The position numbers and the translations under genes are program-made. Below, one piece after another: positions 10,661-21,115 of a stretch of 64,000 bases of DNA. The notes under the pieces are model-generated. The model worked only from the letters and a program-made list of their open reading frames with translations, was not told where the DNA came from and did not search any database. Position 1 is the stretch's first letter, and each line of letters begins with the position of its first letter. Source of the stretch: Heterostelium multicystogenum. Its lineage: Eukaryota > Evosea > Eumycetozoa > Acytosteliales > Acytosteliaceae. The stretch lies in the NCBI GenBank assembly GCA_003667245.1, contig RCNN01000033.1:1-64000 (forward strand), in the 5' to 3' direction.

Positions 10661-12603
10661 CTAGTTATTATTTACCATTTCATATGTAATGTTGTTAATT
10701 AACCATGTGTGGACATTGAGGTGGCCATGATCATAGCATTGCAAAGCTGTTTTGGTGCAACCTTCAGTTCGGTTAAAGTGAAGATATTTTACAATTCTGA
10801 GATGACCTAAGCTGGCAGCATAATCCATAGCATCGGTGGTGCAACCTTCGGTCCGATTCTCATGAAGATACTTGACAACTTCAAAATGTCCATGAGATGC
10901 CGCAATATCCAATGCGTCGGTAGTGCAGCCTTCTGTTCGATTCTCATGGAGAAATCTGACAATATCGAGATTACCGCGAGCAGCAGCATTGTCCATTGCA
11001 TCGGTGGTGCAACCTTCACTTCGGTTTAAATGTAGAAACTCGATTGTCTTAAGGTTATCCTGGCCACAGGCTGCTATATTGATTGCATTGGTACATCCTT
11101 CGGTGCGATTGTAGTGCAAGAATTTAACAATCTCAAGATTTCCAATGCTAGCTGCACCGTTCATCGCTTCAGTTGTACACCCTTCAGTCCGATTCTCATG
11201 CAACCAACGAAGAATTTCAATTTGGCCATATGAAGCTGCAGTATCCATGGTGCCAGAGGAGAATGTTTCTGGTTTGTTCTCGTGTATCCATTGTACAGTA
11301 TCTAGACATCCCGAGGCTGCTGCATTTTTAAGAGCACCTCGATAATCAATATTTTCAGTTGTAATCTGGTGCAACCATTGCAGCTTTGATATTTGACTTT
11401 CGAAGCAGAGCATAGATTCAGAGAATCCTTCAGTACGATTTTTGTACAACCATTCACAAACTTCCAAGTGATCATTTTTAAATGCTCGGTACATCGCCCT
11501 TTCTGAACATCCCTCGGTCCTGTTGTTGTGGAGCCATTGTATAATTTCGAGATTTCCAACTGCGGCTGCATTGTCCATTGCTTCTTTAGTTGCGCCTTCG
11601 GTTCTGTTCTCATGTAAATACTTAATAATATCAAGTCGTTGTGAATATGCTGCTTCGTCTATTGCTTCGTTGGTACATCCTTCTGTTCGGTTTTCATGCA
11701 ACCATTTGACTATATCAATACGAGAATGATCAGCAGCCCAGTCCATTGCGTCGGTGGTGCATCCCTCTGTTCGATTTTCATGTAGCCATTGTAGTACATC
11801 GAGTTGTCCAGTGCTTGCTGCTTGGTCCATTGATTTTTCAGAACATTGTCCAATTTTATTGTTATGCAGCCATTTCAAACATTCAAATTGCTTGTAGATA
11901 ACTGCCTCATCTAAAAGTCGTAGCTGTGATCTATTTACAATATTTTGCCTCTTGAGATACTCGAGAACATGTATATGGCCCGACTGGACAGCTTTATAAT
12001 ACATATCTCCTTGTTTGAGACTCTTTGGTCTGTTGTTGTCCAACCATTCAATCATATCGATTCGGCCAACTTTGGCAGCATTCTCATAGATCAAATGATC
12101 GCTGTACTGATTGTCGACCAAACCAGACAAGTACACTAATACATCGATATTGTTTGAGAATGGTGCAACAGCCAAGCATTTATGAAGATTCAACGTGTCA
12201 GCACCCGCAATCTCAACAAGCAGCTTGATGACTTCAAGTCGATTGTTTCGGTGGCATGCTCCACAAGCATTGTCCCATAGTGTTCTTCAACAACCACTCT
12301 TGGAATGTTGATATCACATACCAAAAACCTGACCAAGTCAACTTGAAGAACAGAGTGTCGTATTGCATTCATGATCGTCAAGAAAAAGCTGCTGGGAATT
12401 CAAATCTGAAACCTGATGATTTGCGAAATAAACTTTCAATTGCTTAGTGTACCCATAGCTTGCCATAACCCATGGTTTCACGATGAGCTCCTTCCAAGAG
12501 TTTACTTGCAGCAACCTGAAGAATGGCACAGTTTTACTTTTTCAAAAATAGATCTACATAACACTTTGTTATTAAACAATAATAAAAACAATGATTTATT
12601 CAT
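10661..12603 (-). CDS. Ankyrin-like tandem-repeat protein with NRTEGCT repeats
   Basis: The protein starts at 12603 (MNKSLFLLLFNNKVLCRSIF) and continues through WKELIVKPWVMASYGYTKQL, a leader typical of a large dictyostelid ankyrin family. From about 12060 down to 10690 it carries about 17 tandem units with a period near 28 residues. The consensus is D/E-I-V-K-W-L-H-E-N-R-T-E-G-C-T-T-D-A-M-D-x-A-A. Ten units keep NRTEG exactly and one has NRSEG. Such repeats serve as protein-binding scaffolds; no catalytic domain is visible. The last 510 codons (12193-10661) are uninterrupted. Frame breaks lie near 12500, 12380 and 12285 in the N-terminal third. No introns are evident. The partner and role are unknown. 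Confidence 0.85.
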
Positions 12604-13456
12604 TAATTTAATTGTTTTTTGTGGAACTTGATTGATGATGGTGGAATTAGATTTATGATTGAATTACACCTACACCGATGTTTTGCTATGTAGTGTTAGT
12701 GGTGTTTGCTATGTTTAAATTGGAAGGTGGTGTGGTATGATTTTCCAATTATTTTAATTTAATTAAGCTGTAATTATTTTTTCTGTTTAATTTTAAAATT
12801 GGTTTTGATCAATCAATCACCAATTATCACTTTTTTTAAATATAGTTGTTCATTACTACCAATTTTAACAAAGAAATGATATAATATACTATATTATTAT
12901 TACTATTACTATTATTATTCTGTAGGATAATATTAAATATTACTGCAATATCAACATAAAAATGGTAGTAGTAGTTATATATAAGTGATAATTACTCACA
13001 ATCACAATGTTCTATTTTTATTTGTCGTAAAGATATTGTTATCAACATTTTCATTCATCACAGACCACAACCAAACAATCGTCAATTATTAAGACATATC
13101 ACCAACACAATTGTAAATATGATGATGACCATCACATACCTAGGTATATATATATATTTATACACCAAATAAATTTAATATTTGATTGAAATGTATTCGA
13201 TTGATAAATAATAATATCAAACTCAAAGAAACAATTCAATAATGATCAAATTGAATCATTTTTTTCCACAACACACCAAGAGGATAGTCAATCTCTTGTA
13301 CCAATAATCTAATCGAATACGTTTCAATCAATTATTTAATATATATAAATCTATGTATTTGTTGGACATCGATATCAATCAATATATTGCAAATAGATCG
13401 ATTAGTTTCATATCATCAACCTCTTTAATCAATTAACCATATCGGCCCTGTGTGAA
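12604..13456. other. Intergenic between divergent genes, AT-rich
   Basis: Divergent promoter region for the ankyrin gene (minus) and the + strand genes that follow. It is rich in (ATT)n (12890-12920), TATATA at 13143-13160 and poly-T. No coding signal was seen until about 13400. Confidence 0.45.
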
Positions 13457-13622
13457 ATGCGAAGGAATCGAGAATTCAAAGTATTGGTTCGTTATGAAGT
13501 TCAACAAGACCCATTTCTAGAAAGAGCTGCCATTCAAGTCACCGATGCACTGTGCCCAAGATCAACCAAGAGTGTTGTTTTTGTGAAATTTATTGACCAA
13601 AATCCAAAAATTACCTTTTTTG
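13457..13622 (+). CDS. Hypothetical exon, unassigned
   Basis: An ATG at 13457 opens a charged, coding-like stretch (MRRNREFKVLVRYEVQQDPF and about 35 more residues) that ends exactly at a consensus donor (GGTAAGTTG, 13622/13623). The same frame stays open upstream to about 13405. Base composition is clearly less AT-rich than its surroundings. It could be the first exon of the DHH gene 160 bases downstream or of a small separate gene; splicing to the acceptor near 13773 does not keep frame with the DHH start. No family was recognised. Confidence 0.4.
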
Positions 13623-13784
13623 GTAAGTTGTTCAATTTCATTTATTTATTTCATAGGAAATATGATAGAACTAACTAAACTATAATATTTATCAAATTCT
13701 TATTTATTACTATTATAAATAGTAACATGTTAATAATAAAATAATAAAATAATAATATTAAAATAAGTTTAGAAACAACCAACT

Positions 13785-16700
13785 ATGAATCTTGATAGAA
13801 GTCATAATATTAATAATAATAATAATAATAATAAAGATTTAATATTAATAACAGCACATATTGCTGCTGACTTTGATGCATTGTCATCGATATTTGCATC
13901 TTTTATTTTTTTAAAGAATATCATTGATTTAAAAGATACTGTTGCATTTCAGAGGTATTTAAGAATGTGGATGTGTCTGGAAAACAGTGGTAGCAAGAGC
14001 TGTGGTCTGTTGGATAATCTTGATGTAGTTTGCCTGTTACACCAACGCAATATCCAAATTTAGTAGCTTTTCATAGAGGAGTATGCTGACTCCTTGCTGT
14101 TAAAGTATAATTTTTATTATACGAATCTACCACCTCCTGTAGTTGCATCTGTGCGGTATCTATTCATTGTCGACACCAAGAGAATATCGAGATTGAAGCA
14201 TATCCATAATGTCTTGTTTGGAAGTGGAAATGGAAAGTGTAGGTGGAAATGGTATTAATGACAACGAGTGTGATACTCAGACCCAACAGAACAATAGGAA
14301 TATAAAATCGATCTATGTTTGCGATCACCACCCTGTTGGTTCAGATGATATTAAATGCTCGGAGAACACACTGGTTGAGACTATCATTTCAGGCTCAAAC
14401 TCTGCTATCATTATAGATATGATCAGGAATAGAGATGGTATCAAACTGTCAAACATGGAGGCGACAATCATGGCAACAGGAGTTTACGAGGATACAGGAA
14501 AGTTTACCTATGGTGGGACTTCGCACCTCGAATTCAAATCAATGGAATATCTTACTGGTTCAAATAGTCTTGACATGTCGATCCTCCGAAAATTCATGTC
14601 CATCGGTAAATCCACTGAGCTAACTACGAATCCACAGTTGAATGAAGCAAATAGACACCTAAAGCATCCAGAGAATGAGGCATCAAAACAATAGTTTCCA
14701 TGATCTTTTGATATTAGAATCAATGAAGAAGACACTTACAAAGACTACAATCAATGGTATCGACATCTATAGTTGTGATTTTTCTGGCAATGAGTCGAAG
14801 CACTCATTGTCACCGCTGATTCAAGTATACTTGGAAATCAACCATCATATTCATACACTTCTAGTGTTCATTCGTGCAGAGGAATCGGGTACCGTTGTAA
14901 TATGTCGTACAACCAAGGATACACCAATAGATGTTGGAAAGATATGTGAAATCATGGGAGGTGGTGGCCACAAGTGCGCATCCTCGGTCACACTCAAAGA
15001 TTCAACTCTCTCTGAGTCAAAGAACACCATATTTGCTCTAATCTATGGTACATTGGTTGGAAAGCAGGTGCCTGTCAAACAAATCATGACTGTAAACCCG
15101 ATTGTTGCGACATATCAATCTTCACTCTCAGAACTAAACCAACTCTTCAATGAGAATAAGAAGATTAAGTACATTTTGTTGACAAATAAGGACTCAAAAG
15201 AGATAGGTCAGATATCAAGGAATCAAGTTCAGTATTACTACTTGAACTACATTAATCATAAACAACCGTTATGTGATATTCTAGAGATAGATACCACACT
15301 AAAAGTCAACATTAACAATACACTACATGATGTTATTCAAATAATGGCAGAAAAGGACCAATGGATCATACCAGTTATGAAAAACCATGGTATCTCCGGT
15401 GTTGTATCTGTTACCGATATCTTAAAGAATATAATTGAAGCAGTGGACAACAAAGTGTATGTAATTAAACTTTCAAACTTGATATTTAGATATTAATATA
15501 GTTTATTTAGAATCACGGAGCATATACTACACAATTCCAAAGATGTTTCATTTGAGCTTAGTTCAAGATTGCCTGGTTTAATTTATAAGCTAGTTTGTAT
15601 ATTTCGTGAAGTATGTTGTCACTAAACTAAATTATAATAGCAGCTCATTGTACTAAATGATATCTATTAATAGTTTTGTAATATGTCAAACATGGAAATG
15701 TATCTGGTAGATCAAACGGTAGTCGAGATCTTAACCTTTGATCAACATTCATCACATTCACTAGATCATTTTAACTCAGTGTTGATTTATGATAAACAGG
15801 ATTTAAAGACCACTATCAACTCTTTACAAGAGTATTTAAAGAGGAACTATGATGATTTCAATGTTGTCCTAAAGGAGAGCAACAAACACAGTCACACTAC
15901 ACTCACCGTTGTAAAAGGGAAAAAGCAGGTTTAGTTAGTATTATTTTACCAATTGCTTAAGATTGAACATTTCTAACACTATTTATTTTAGATATATATC
16001 TTATCAATAATGTGTTCTATCCAAAATTCAGAGTACATTCATACCTTCCAACCAAGTATTATTAAATCATATTGCTATTCCAAACTTTACACATTTAATT
16101 CCATTGTAATATCAATTAATACATTCCAGTAAGTTTATATGTTTAGTCCATAGTATTTCCCCTTCACTTCCATAACAATCTTCTAATCATCTACTTTCTT
16201 TTATTTTATTTAGATTACATGATTTCTTTTTGGGTATGGATGATCTAAACCAAAAGAAAATTAGGACACTCCATTCATCTACTTTTATTGATGATCCCCA
16301 ATCACTTTTAGAGTAGGTTACATATAATAAGAGTTTCTAAAAAAATCTATTCATATTAATTTTTATCACAACTAGTATACTTTTGGTTTCCAACAGGATG
16401 AAGTTCAAAATGTCTGGAGAGACTAAGAAATTCATTAAATATTCGACTATTCAGATGGCTTCCGCCAAGAGATTAACTGGAAGACAATTCATGGACTTTT
16501 TTGACCAGATATTTAAGAATGAAGGACAAGACTATATTTCTATTTTAAAGGATATGCAGATATACAGTATACTTCAGGAGATTTCTCCTAATCTTCAAGT
16601 AAATACTAGGTTATTTCAAACATATAGAGGAGACCATTCTTTGGTACAAAAACTCTACATCTTCAGCAAGTAAGTATTCACTATTATTGAAAAATTATGG

Positions 16701-17104
16701 AAACTAATTTATCTTTGTTTAGAAACCAAGTTTAGTTAAATGAGATTTGTTGTATTATTACAAGGTACACCTACAAAGAGATTACCACAAGTTTATTTGA
16801 TAGATTGGATTTGACGGAGGAGGAGAGAAATTGTTATGTAGATTGGAATGAGAAAATTAAGACCAACAAAAAGTTGATAAAACAATGGATTTATGAATCG
16901 AAGGAAAATGAATTTGGCAATATTGATACACTAAATGAAATACTATCACCCTTACCATTGGAATGTATCTTATTGATGTTGGCAATGCTAATGGATGAGC
17001 AAGAAACAAAACCCAAGATCGGAAAGAGCACCTGTATTTTCTTTTCCAAGCACCTTTTTCCCTATTCTTTAACCATAATCAATTCACAAAGAGAAAAACA
17101 TTAA
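13785..17104 (+). CDS. DHH-DHHA1-CBS protein fused to a degenerate tRNA nucleotidyltransferase (PcnB-like) region
   Basis: DHH phosphoesterase motifs occur in order: HIAADFDA (13858), FIVDTKR (14164), CDHHPVG (14321) and EDTGKFTYGG. DHHA1 follows (GGGGHKCASS, 14959), then a CBS pair (KQIMTVNPIVA to VVSVTDILKNI, 15079-15430). This is the N-terminal half of bacterial DHH/CBS A-adding enzymes. Exons 15511-15610, 15674-15928, 15992-16128, 16216-16312, 16376-16669 and 16765-17104 follow that enzyme's C-terminal half colinearly: RLPGLIYKLV, MYLVDQTVVEIL at the YLVGG-x-VRD position, HDFFLGMDDLNQKKIRTLH, FIDDPQSLL, FKMSGETKKFI, and NEILSPLPLECILLMLAML. The GG and Asp-x-Asp catalytic residues are not visible, so nucleotide addition is doubtful although the phosphoesterase half looks intact. 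Frame breaks lie near 14035, 14085, 14220 and 14690, all in the DHH half; the nucleotidyltransferase exons splice in frame. Substrate unknown (RNA, tRNA or cyclic dinucleotide). Confidence 0.8.
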
Positions 17105-17250
17105 TACCACAAGATCCAATAGTTTGAGAGAAACAAGAGAATAAAGAACTCGATTAAACGTTTAGAAATGTAATTCAAGGTTTTATTTGTGAATATAAAC
17201 TTTGCTGTTGACCAGTGATTAAGGCGCCTTAATCATTTCTCCATTTGAAC

Positions 17251-19089
17251 TTAAAAGTTCTTTGATCCTCTTCCTTTAAAACTCTGTGGCTTTTTGTTTT
17301 TGTTGGTGCTGAACTGAACTACATATTCATCATCATTACTCTGTTGTTTACGTTGACCACCTGATCTTAAATTTGGTGGGACATATGGAGCGTAACGACT
17401 CTTTGGCTGTTCTTTAGATTGTTTACCTGCTCCACTGTTTATTATATTGTTGCTATTTGATTTATTGTTGTAGTTGGTAAATTTAAGTGGCTGTTTGTTA
17501 TTGTTAAGATTTTTTGGCTTGTTGTGTTGTTTAATACTGAAGGAAGGTATGATGCTATGATTGAAAATGGGTGGATTCTTGGATAGATTTTTAATAAGTA
17601 CAATAATATTTTGAGTGATGGCAAATGTTTTGATCGAGCTTTGGGCGCTCTGGGTCATTCTTTGGGATTACTTCTCTTGCCTTTTTTAATTTAGCATCAG
17701 TGATACCGATCTTTTCGTTGAGAGCTCTGAGTTTTGCAACAAAATCCTCGAATACCTTTGGATCCAAATCAACTGACATATCGCTTGGTTGTCCGGTGTT
17801 TGTTTTGTAACCACAAAGACTTCTCAAAAGAGTTGGGCATTTTGGACCCAGGTTCGAGAATGATAACAATAATGCTTCCAAAATTTGGATCTTAAATTCG
17901 TATTGTTCTGGTACTGGTGTTGGAATGTTTAGCTGTATAATATCCGACATTAGTTTTCAAAGGCCAATACAACGGTATCATCAATGCGAATGATCATTAG
18001 ACTTACTTTAATTAAATTGAATATCTTTTCGAAAAGTGGCAATGAATCATTTGGATAGGCCAAGTGTGAAAATTGAGCAAATAGACTCAATATTTCAGTC
18101 TTATCTTCTTCACTCAATGCATTGTAGTTTGCCAATATGTTATTATAGAAGCTGAATATCTTACATTGGACTGGTTCTTGTTGTGTCTAATTGTAGAAAT
18201 AGGTGTAAGATGATGGTACATAAAGTTTGTTTGTTCATATGCTGCTTACCTTTGATCTCTTGATTAACATTTTAGTGAGACTGGTTAAGTTTCTTTTTAT
18301 ATTCATCATAGGGTTTTGATTCGAACTGTGGTATCAAAAGGTCAAGGTAGGTAGCGACGTCTTTGATGGTATACTGAGGGAAGCATTGGTAGAGTTCCAA
18401 TAGGATTTCGGATTCGGCGTCGTTAGAGATTGCTACCAACTTGATGATACGTTCTCTAAAGTATGTTTGTGCCTCTACCTCACTCTTAAAGTCAACTTTA
18501 ATCATAGCAATCAGCTTTTCCTTGATGAATTTTAAAATAAACTCTTTCTGAGTGTCCGATTCAAGTATAGTGAGAAATGAGTTGAGAGTGGTTGCTGAGT
18601 TCAGCTTGTAAAGCTCTACCAAGGAGTTCTTGGTGTTCTCCAACTCAATAGAAGAGTCTTAGCGGCGGTGTTAGTGCAAGCTCCAAACGTTTCAGGAATG
18701 ATCGGATATTGTATGATGTTCACCTACCTGTGTTTAGTAGCTGACCTAAAAATGTCAACTAGTTTAGCAATGTAGTCGGGATTGTCTCTGCAGATGGAGG
18801 GTATCGACTTGAGGGCACCCACTCTGATGGGGATGTCGTCTTCTTCGATCAGGTCAATGAGACCGTCGAGGGCACGCTCCTGAAGTGTTGGGAAACGCTT
18901 GAAATACTTTGCAAGAAACTGAGAGGAGAGTTGCTTGGTTTGCTTCGATACCTTTGAGAGTGCCAATATTTGCTCGAACAGCTTGCTGTCGTCGGCGAAC
19001 GATGGGTTCGCATCCAACTTGTGTGCGATATCATACAGCTGACTGACAACATCACCTCCACCAGTAGCAGTTGTGGTTGTAGTATCCAT
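17251..19089 (-). CDS. api5: Apoptosis inhibitor 5 (API5/AAC-11) family protein
   Basis: API5 proteins are all-helical HEAT/ARM-like nuclear scaffolds linked to cell survival, mRNP export and chromatin. The start at 19089 (MDTTTTTATGGG) leads into FLAKYFKRFPTLQERALDGL, IRVGALKSIPSICRDNPDYI, DSSIELENTKNSL, LLELYQCFPQYTI and LNIPTPVPEQYEFKIQ, in the order of the family. The C-terminus turns basic and Asn-rich and ends SRYAPYVPPNLRSGG, then a Lys/Arg-rich tail (possible nuclear localisation). Introns: 18727 to about 18665 and 18003 to about 17938, plus one near 18250-18190. Frame breaks lie near 18745 (T-run), 18285 and 17640. Length (about 530 residues) fits API5. Its neighbour on the 5' side is a divergent NIP30-like gene. 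Confidence 0.85.
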
Positions 19090-19720
19090 TTTGATCCATT
19101 TCCCTATCTAACTTATTATTATTATTATTATTATAAAACTAATGCAAGCAATTTACACTTCTAAAATCTATATTGACAAAATGTCAACAATTAAGTTACT
19201 TCTAACTCATATTAAAAAAGAGGATGAATTTTAAAAATTAGTTTTTTTTTTTTGAATTTTTGATTTTTAATAACTTGAAAGATATGAATGAATGAATAAA
19301 TCTAATTGCAGTCAATAATGCATTGGGAAAGAAAAAGAGTAGAGATAGGTCTATCTAGATTTGATTGATTGATTTCCTACTTTCGGTACAACTCTTCATT
19401 TTTTATCAAGTGATCTACATAACAACGACGTATGTGAATGTGTTCGATCACAATGTAATGTAATTGTGGTTTCTTTATATAGATAATGTTCACACCTATG
19501 TAACTATCTATGTGATTGATTTGTTTTAGATTGTAGTATTATAATATTCTATTTCTTATGATGAACATATGGTGTTATTGAGATATGATTGTAACTTTGT
19601 AAATGGTTCCAAAATGATCGAAATTTTATGCATGGTCTTGGTTGGTTTGCGTATTTATTATAAATGTGACATTCAGTGTTTTGTTTGATTGACAATTCAT
19701 TAGAAGATAAGACAGGTGCC
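19090..19720. other. Divergent intergenic region
   Basis: Shared 5' region of the API5 gene (minus) and the NIP30-like gene (plus). (ATT)n occurs at 19110-19134, with a T10 run at 19242-19251. No coding signal. It probably contains both promoters. Confidence 0.5.
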
Positions 19721-20599
19721 ATGTCATGTCGTTCACAAAATAAGTTTATAAGTGAAAAGGAGATTGAAGAACAGAAAGAGTTGTTTGATGGCGTGCCAAA
19801 GAAACAGGTAGAATATGACCCAAGAACACTCTATGAAAAACTACAAGAGCAGAAACAAAAAGAAAGAAGAAGAGTTGGCTTTGAAGTATAAAGATAGTAA
19901 GTAGTATCATTCAGTACTACCACCTTTAACCTAAATAGTATAATACTAATCACTGATCCTACTACTATAGAGGCTTCCGAAGGATTGAATGAAGACGATA
20001 TATTATATTACAAGGAGAAGGAAAGAGCTGAAAAACGAGAAAAAGCAACAAGAACTCGATGAAATCAATAGAGAGTTAGCAAACTTTAAGGTATGTTCCT
20101 AATATTATCGTCATTATAGTCATCATTGATGTCGTTGCAATCATTTGGAATAATCCTAATTACCGGTAATCTTACTTACTATAAAACTAGAAAGAGCAGG
20201 CAACCTTATTGGCAAGCACTGCCAACAGTAATAAAACTATAAAGAAACTTGAAGATGAGATCATACCTGAACCTGTAGCAATTACAAATACAAAAAGAAT
20301 AAGTTGGTTAATGTTAAACTAGTGTCTACAAGTAATAATAATAGTAATAATAGTCATTCGACAAAGAATAATAATAACAATGATGACAACGATAACGAAT
20401 CACCTTTAAAGAAACAAAAGTAACAGCAACTACTTCTTCATCGAATACAAAAACATCTCTGTTTTCGTCATATGACAGTGATAGTGATAGTGACAGCGAT
20501 AAAGATAACAATAGTGATAATGAAGGTGATAGCAACAAGGACAGTAACAATCAATTAAAAGACTCAAAAAAGGAAGTCGTCGCAACCAAAGCAAACTGA
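19721..20599 (+). CDS. NIP30-domain protein (PSME3IP1/FAM192A-like)
   Basis: The start at 19721 gives MSCRSQNKFISEKEIEEQKE, followed by VEYDPRTLYEKLQEQKQK. This is the NIP30 signature (F-V-S-E-x-E-L-E-E-x-R and Y-D-P-R-x-L-x-E-R-L-x-E-x-K). NIP30 proteins bind the PA28-gamma proteasome activator in nuclei of animals; the role here is inferred only from the family. A second exon (about 19972-20091) reads GLNEDDILYYKEKEKAE-like sequence with coiled-coil character. The third (from 20191) is Asn/Ser/Asp-rich and acidic (DSDSDSDKDNNSDNEGDSNK). Introns have GTAAGT and GTATGT donors. Frame breaks lie near 19860, 19990, 20030 and 20415. The end at 20599 is the stop of the acidic-tail frame. Confidence 0.75.
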
Positions 20600-21115
20600 A
20601 GAGAGAATGTATCATTGTTGTTTTGTTTTCAAGCTACACCTCCGACATAATTAAAGTAGATAATCATAGTTGTGAATGACGACTGACAATAAATTAATGA
20701 AACACGATACGATATGTCCAAGCATTGGAATGGTTTTTGAATTTGAACGATCTAATGATCTCCGTCCCCACCCAGGTCCATTAGTTTAGAAGTCATTTCA
20801 GTCATTTCATTGCTAATGAAAGTAATGAAATGACTTCTAAACCCCAGGTGTTTCAACCAGTGCATGCACTTTTAATTAATCAATCTCTGACTGACAACCA
20901 GACAGACAGAAAAATAAAAACAAAATATCTATTTCAATGAAAAATTAGATTCTTTTGTTGTTGTGTATATGTATTTGTGTGTTCTTTTATAGCTAGACCA
21001 GACTCTGATTTGATTGACTGATCAAACTCCAATCACTTCTTTGCCAAAACAGTCAATCAATCAATAAATTATAATATTATACAACCATTGTACTATATCA
21101 ATACATAATTAGAGA
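20600..21115. other. Intergenic with a perfect palindrome
   Basis: Lies between two + strand genes. It contains the inverted repeat at 20784-20842 (listed separately) and AT-rich promoter-like DNA directly upstream of the LvsG-like start. Nothing coding was recognised. Confidence 0.5.
20784..20842. repeat. 17-bp perfect inverted repeat
   Basis: GTTTAGAAGTCATTTCA at 20784-20800 is perfectly complementary to TGAAATGACTTCTAAAC at 20826-20842, with a 25-base spacer. The spacer has its own smaller dyad (CATTTCATT / AATGAAAG). Both flanks also carry CCAGG (20772 and 20845). It could form a hairpin in RNA or DNA, or be the relic of a small mobile element. Confidence 0.7.

Noticed and set aside
10661..12060. 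Tandem array considered as CRISPR or satellite DNA
   Set aside because: Units have no identical spacer-repeat structure; the periodicity is at protein level (28 codons) in one long open frame.
20326..20615. Minus-strand Ser/Leu and Tyr-rich frames
   Set aside because: Shadows of the Asn/Ser/Asp-rich tail of the NIP30-domain gene.
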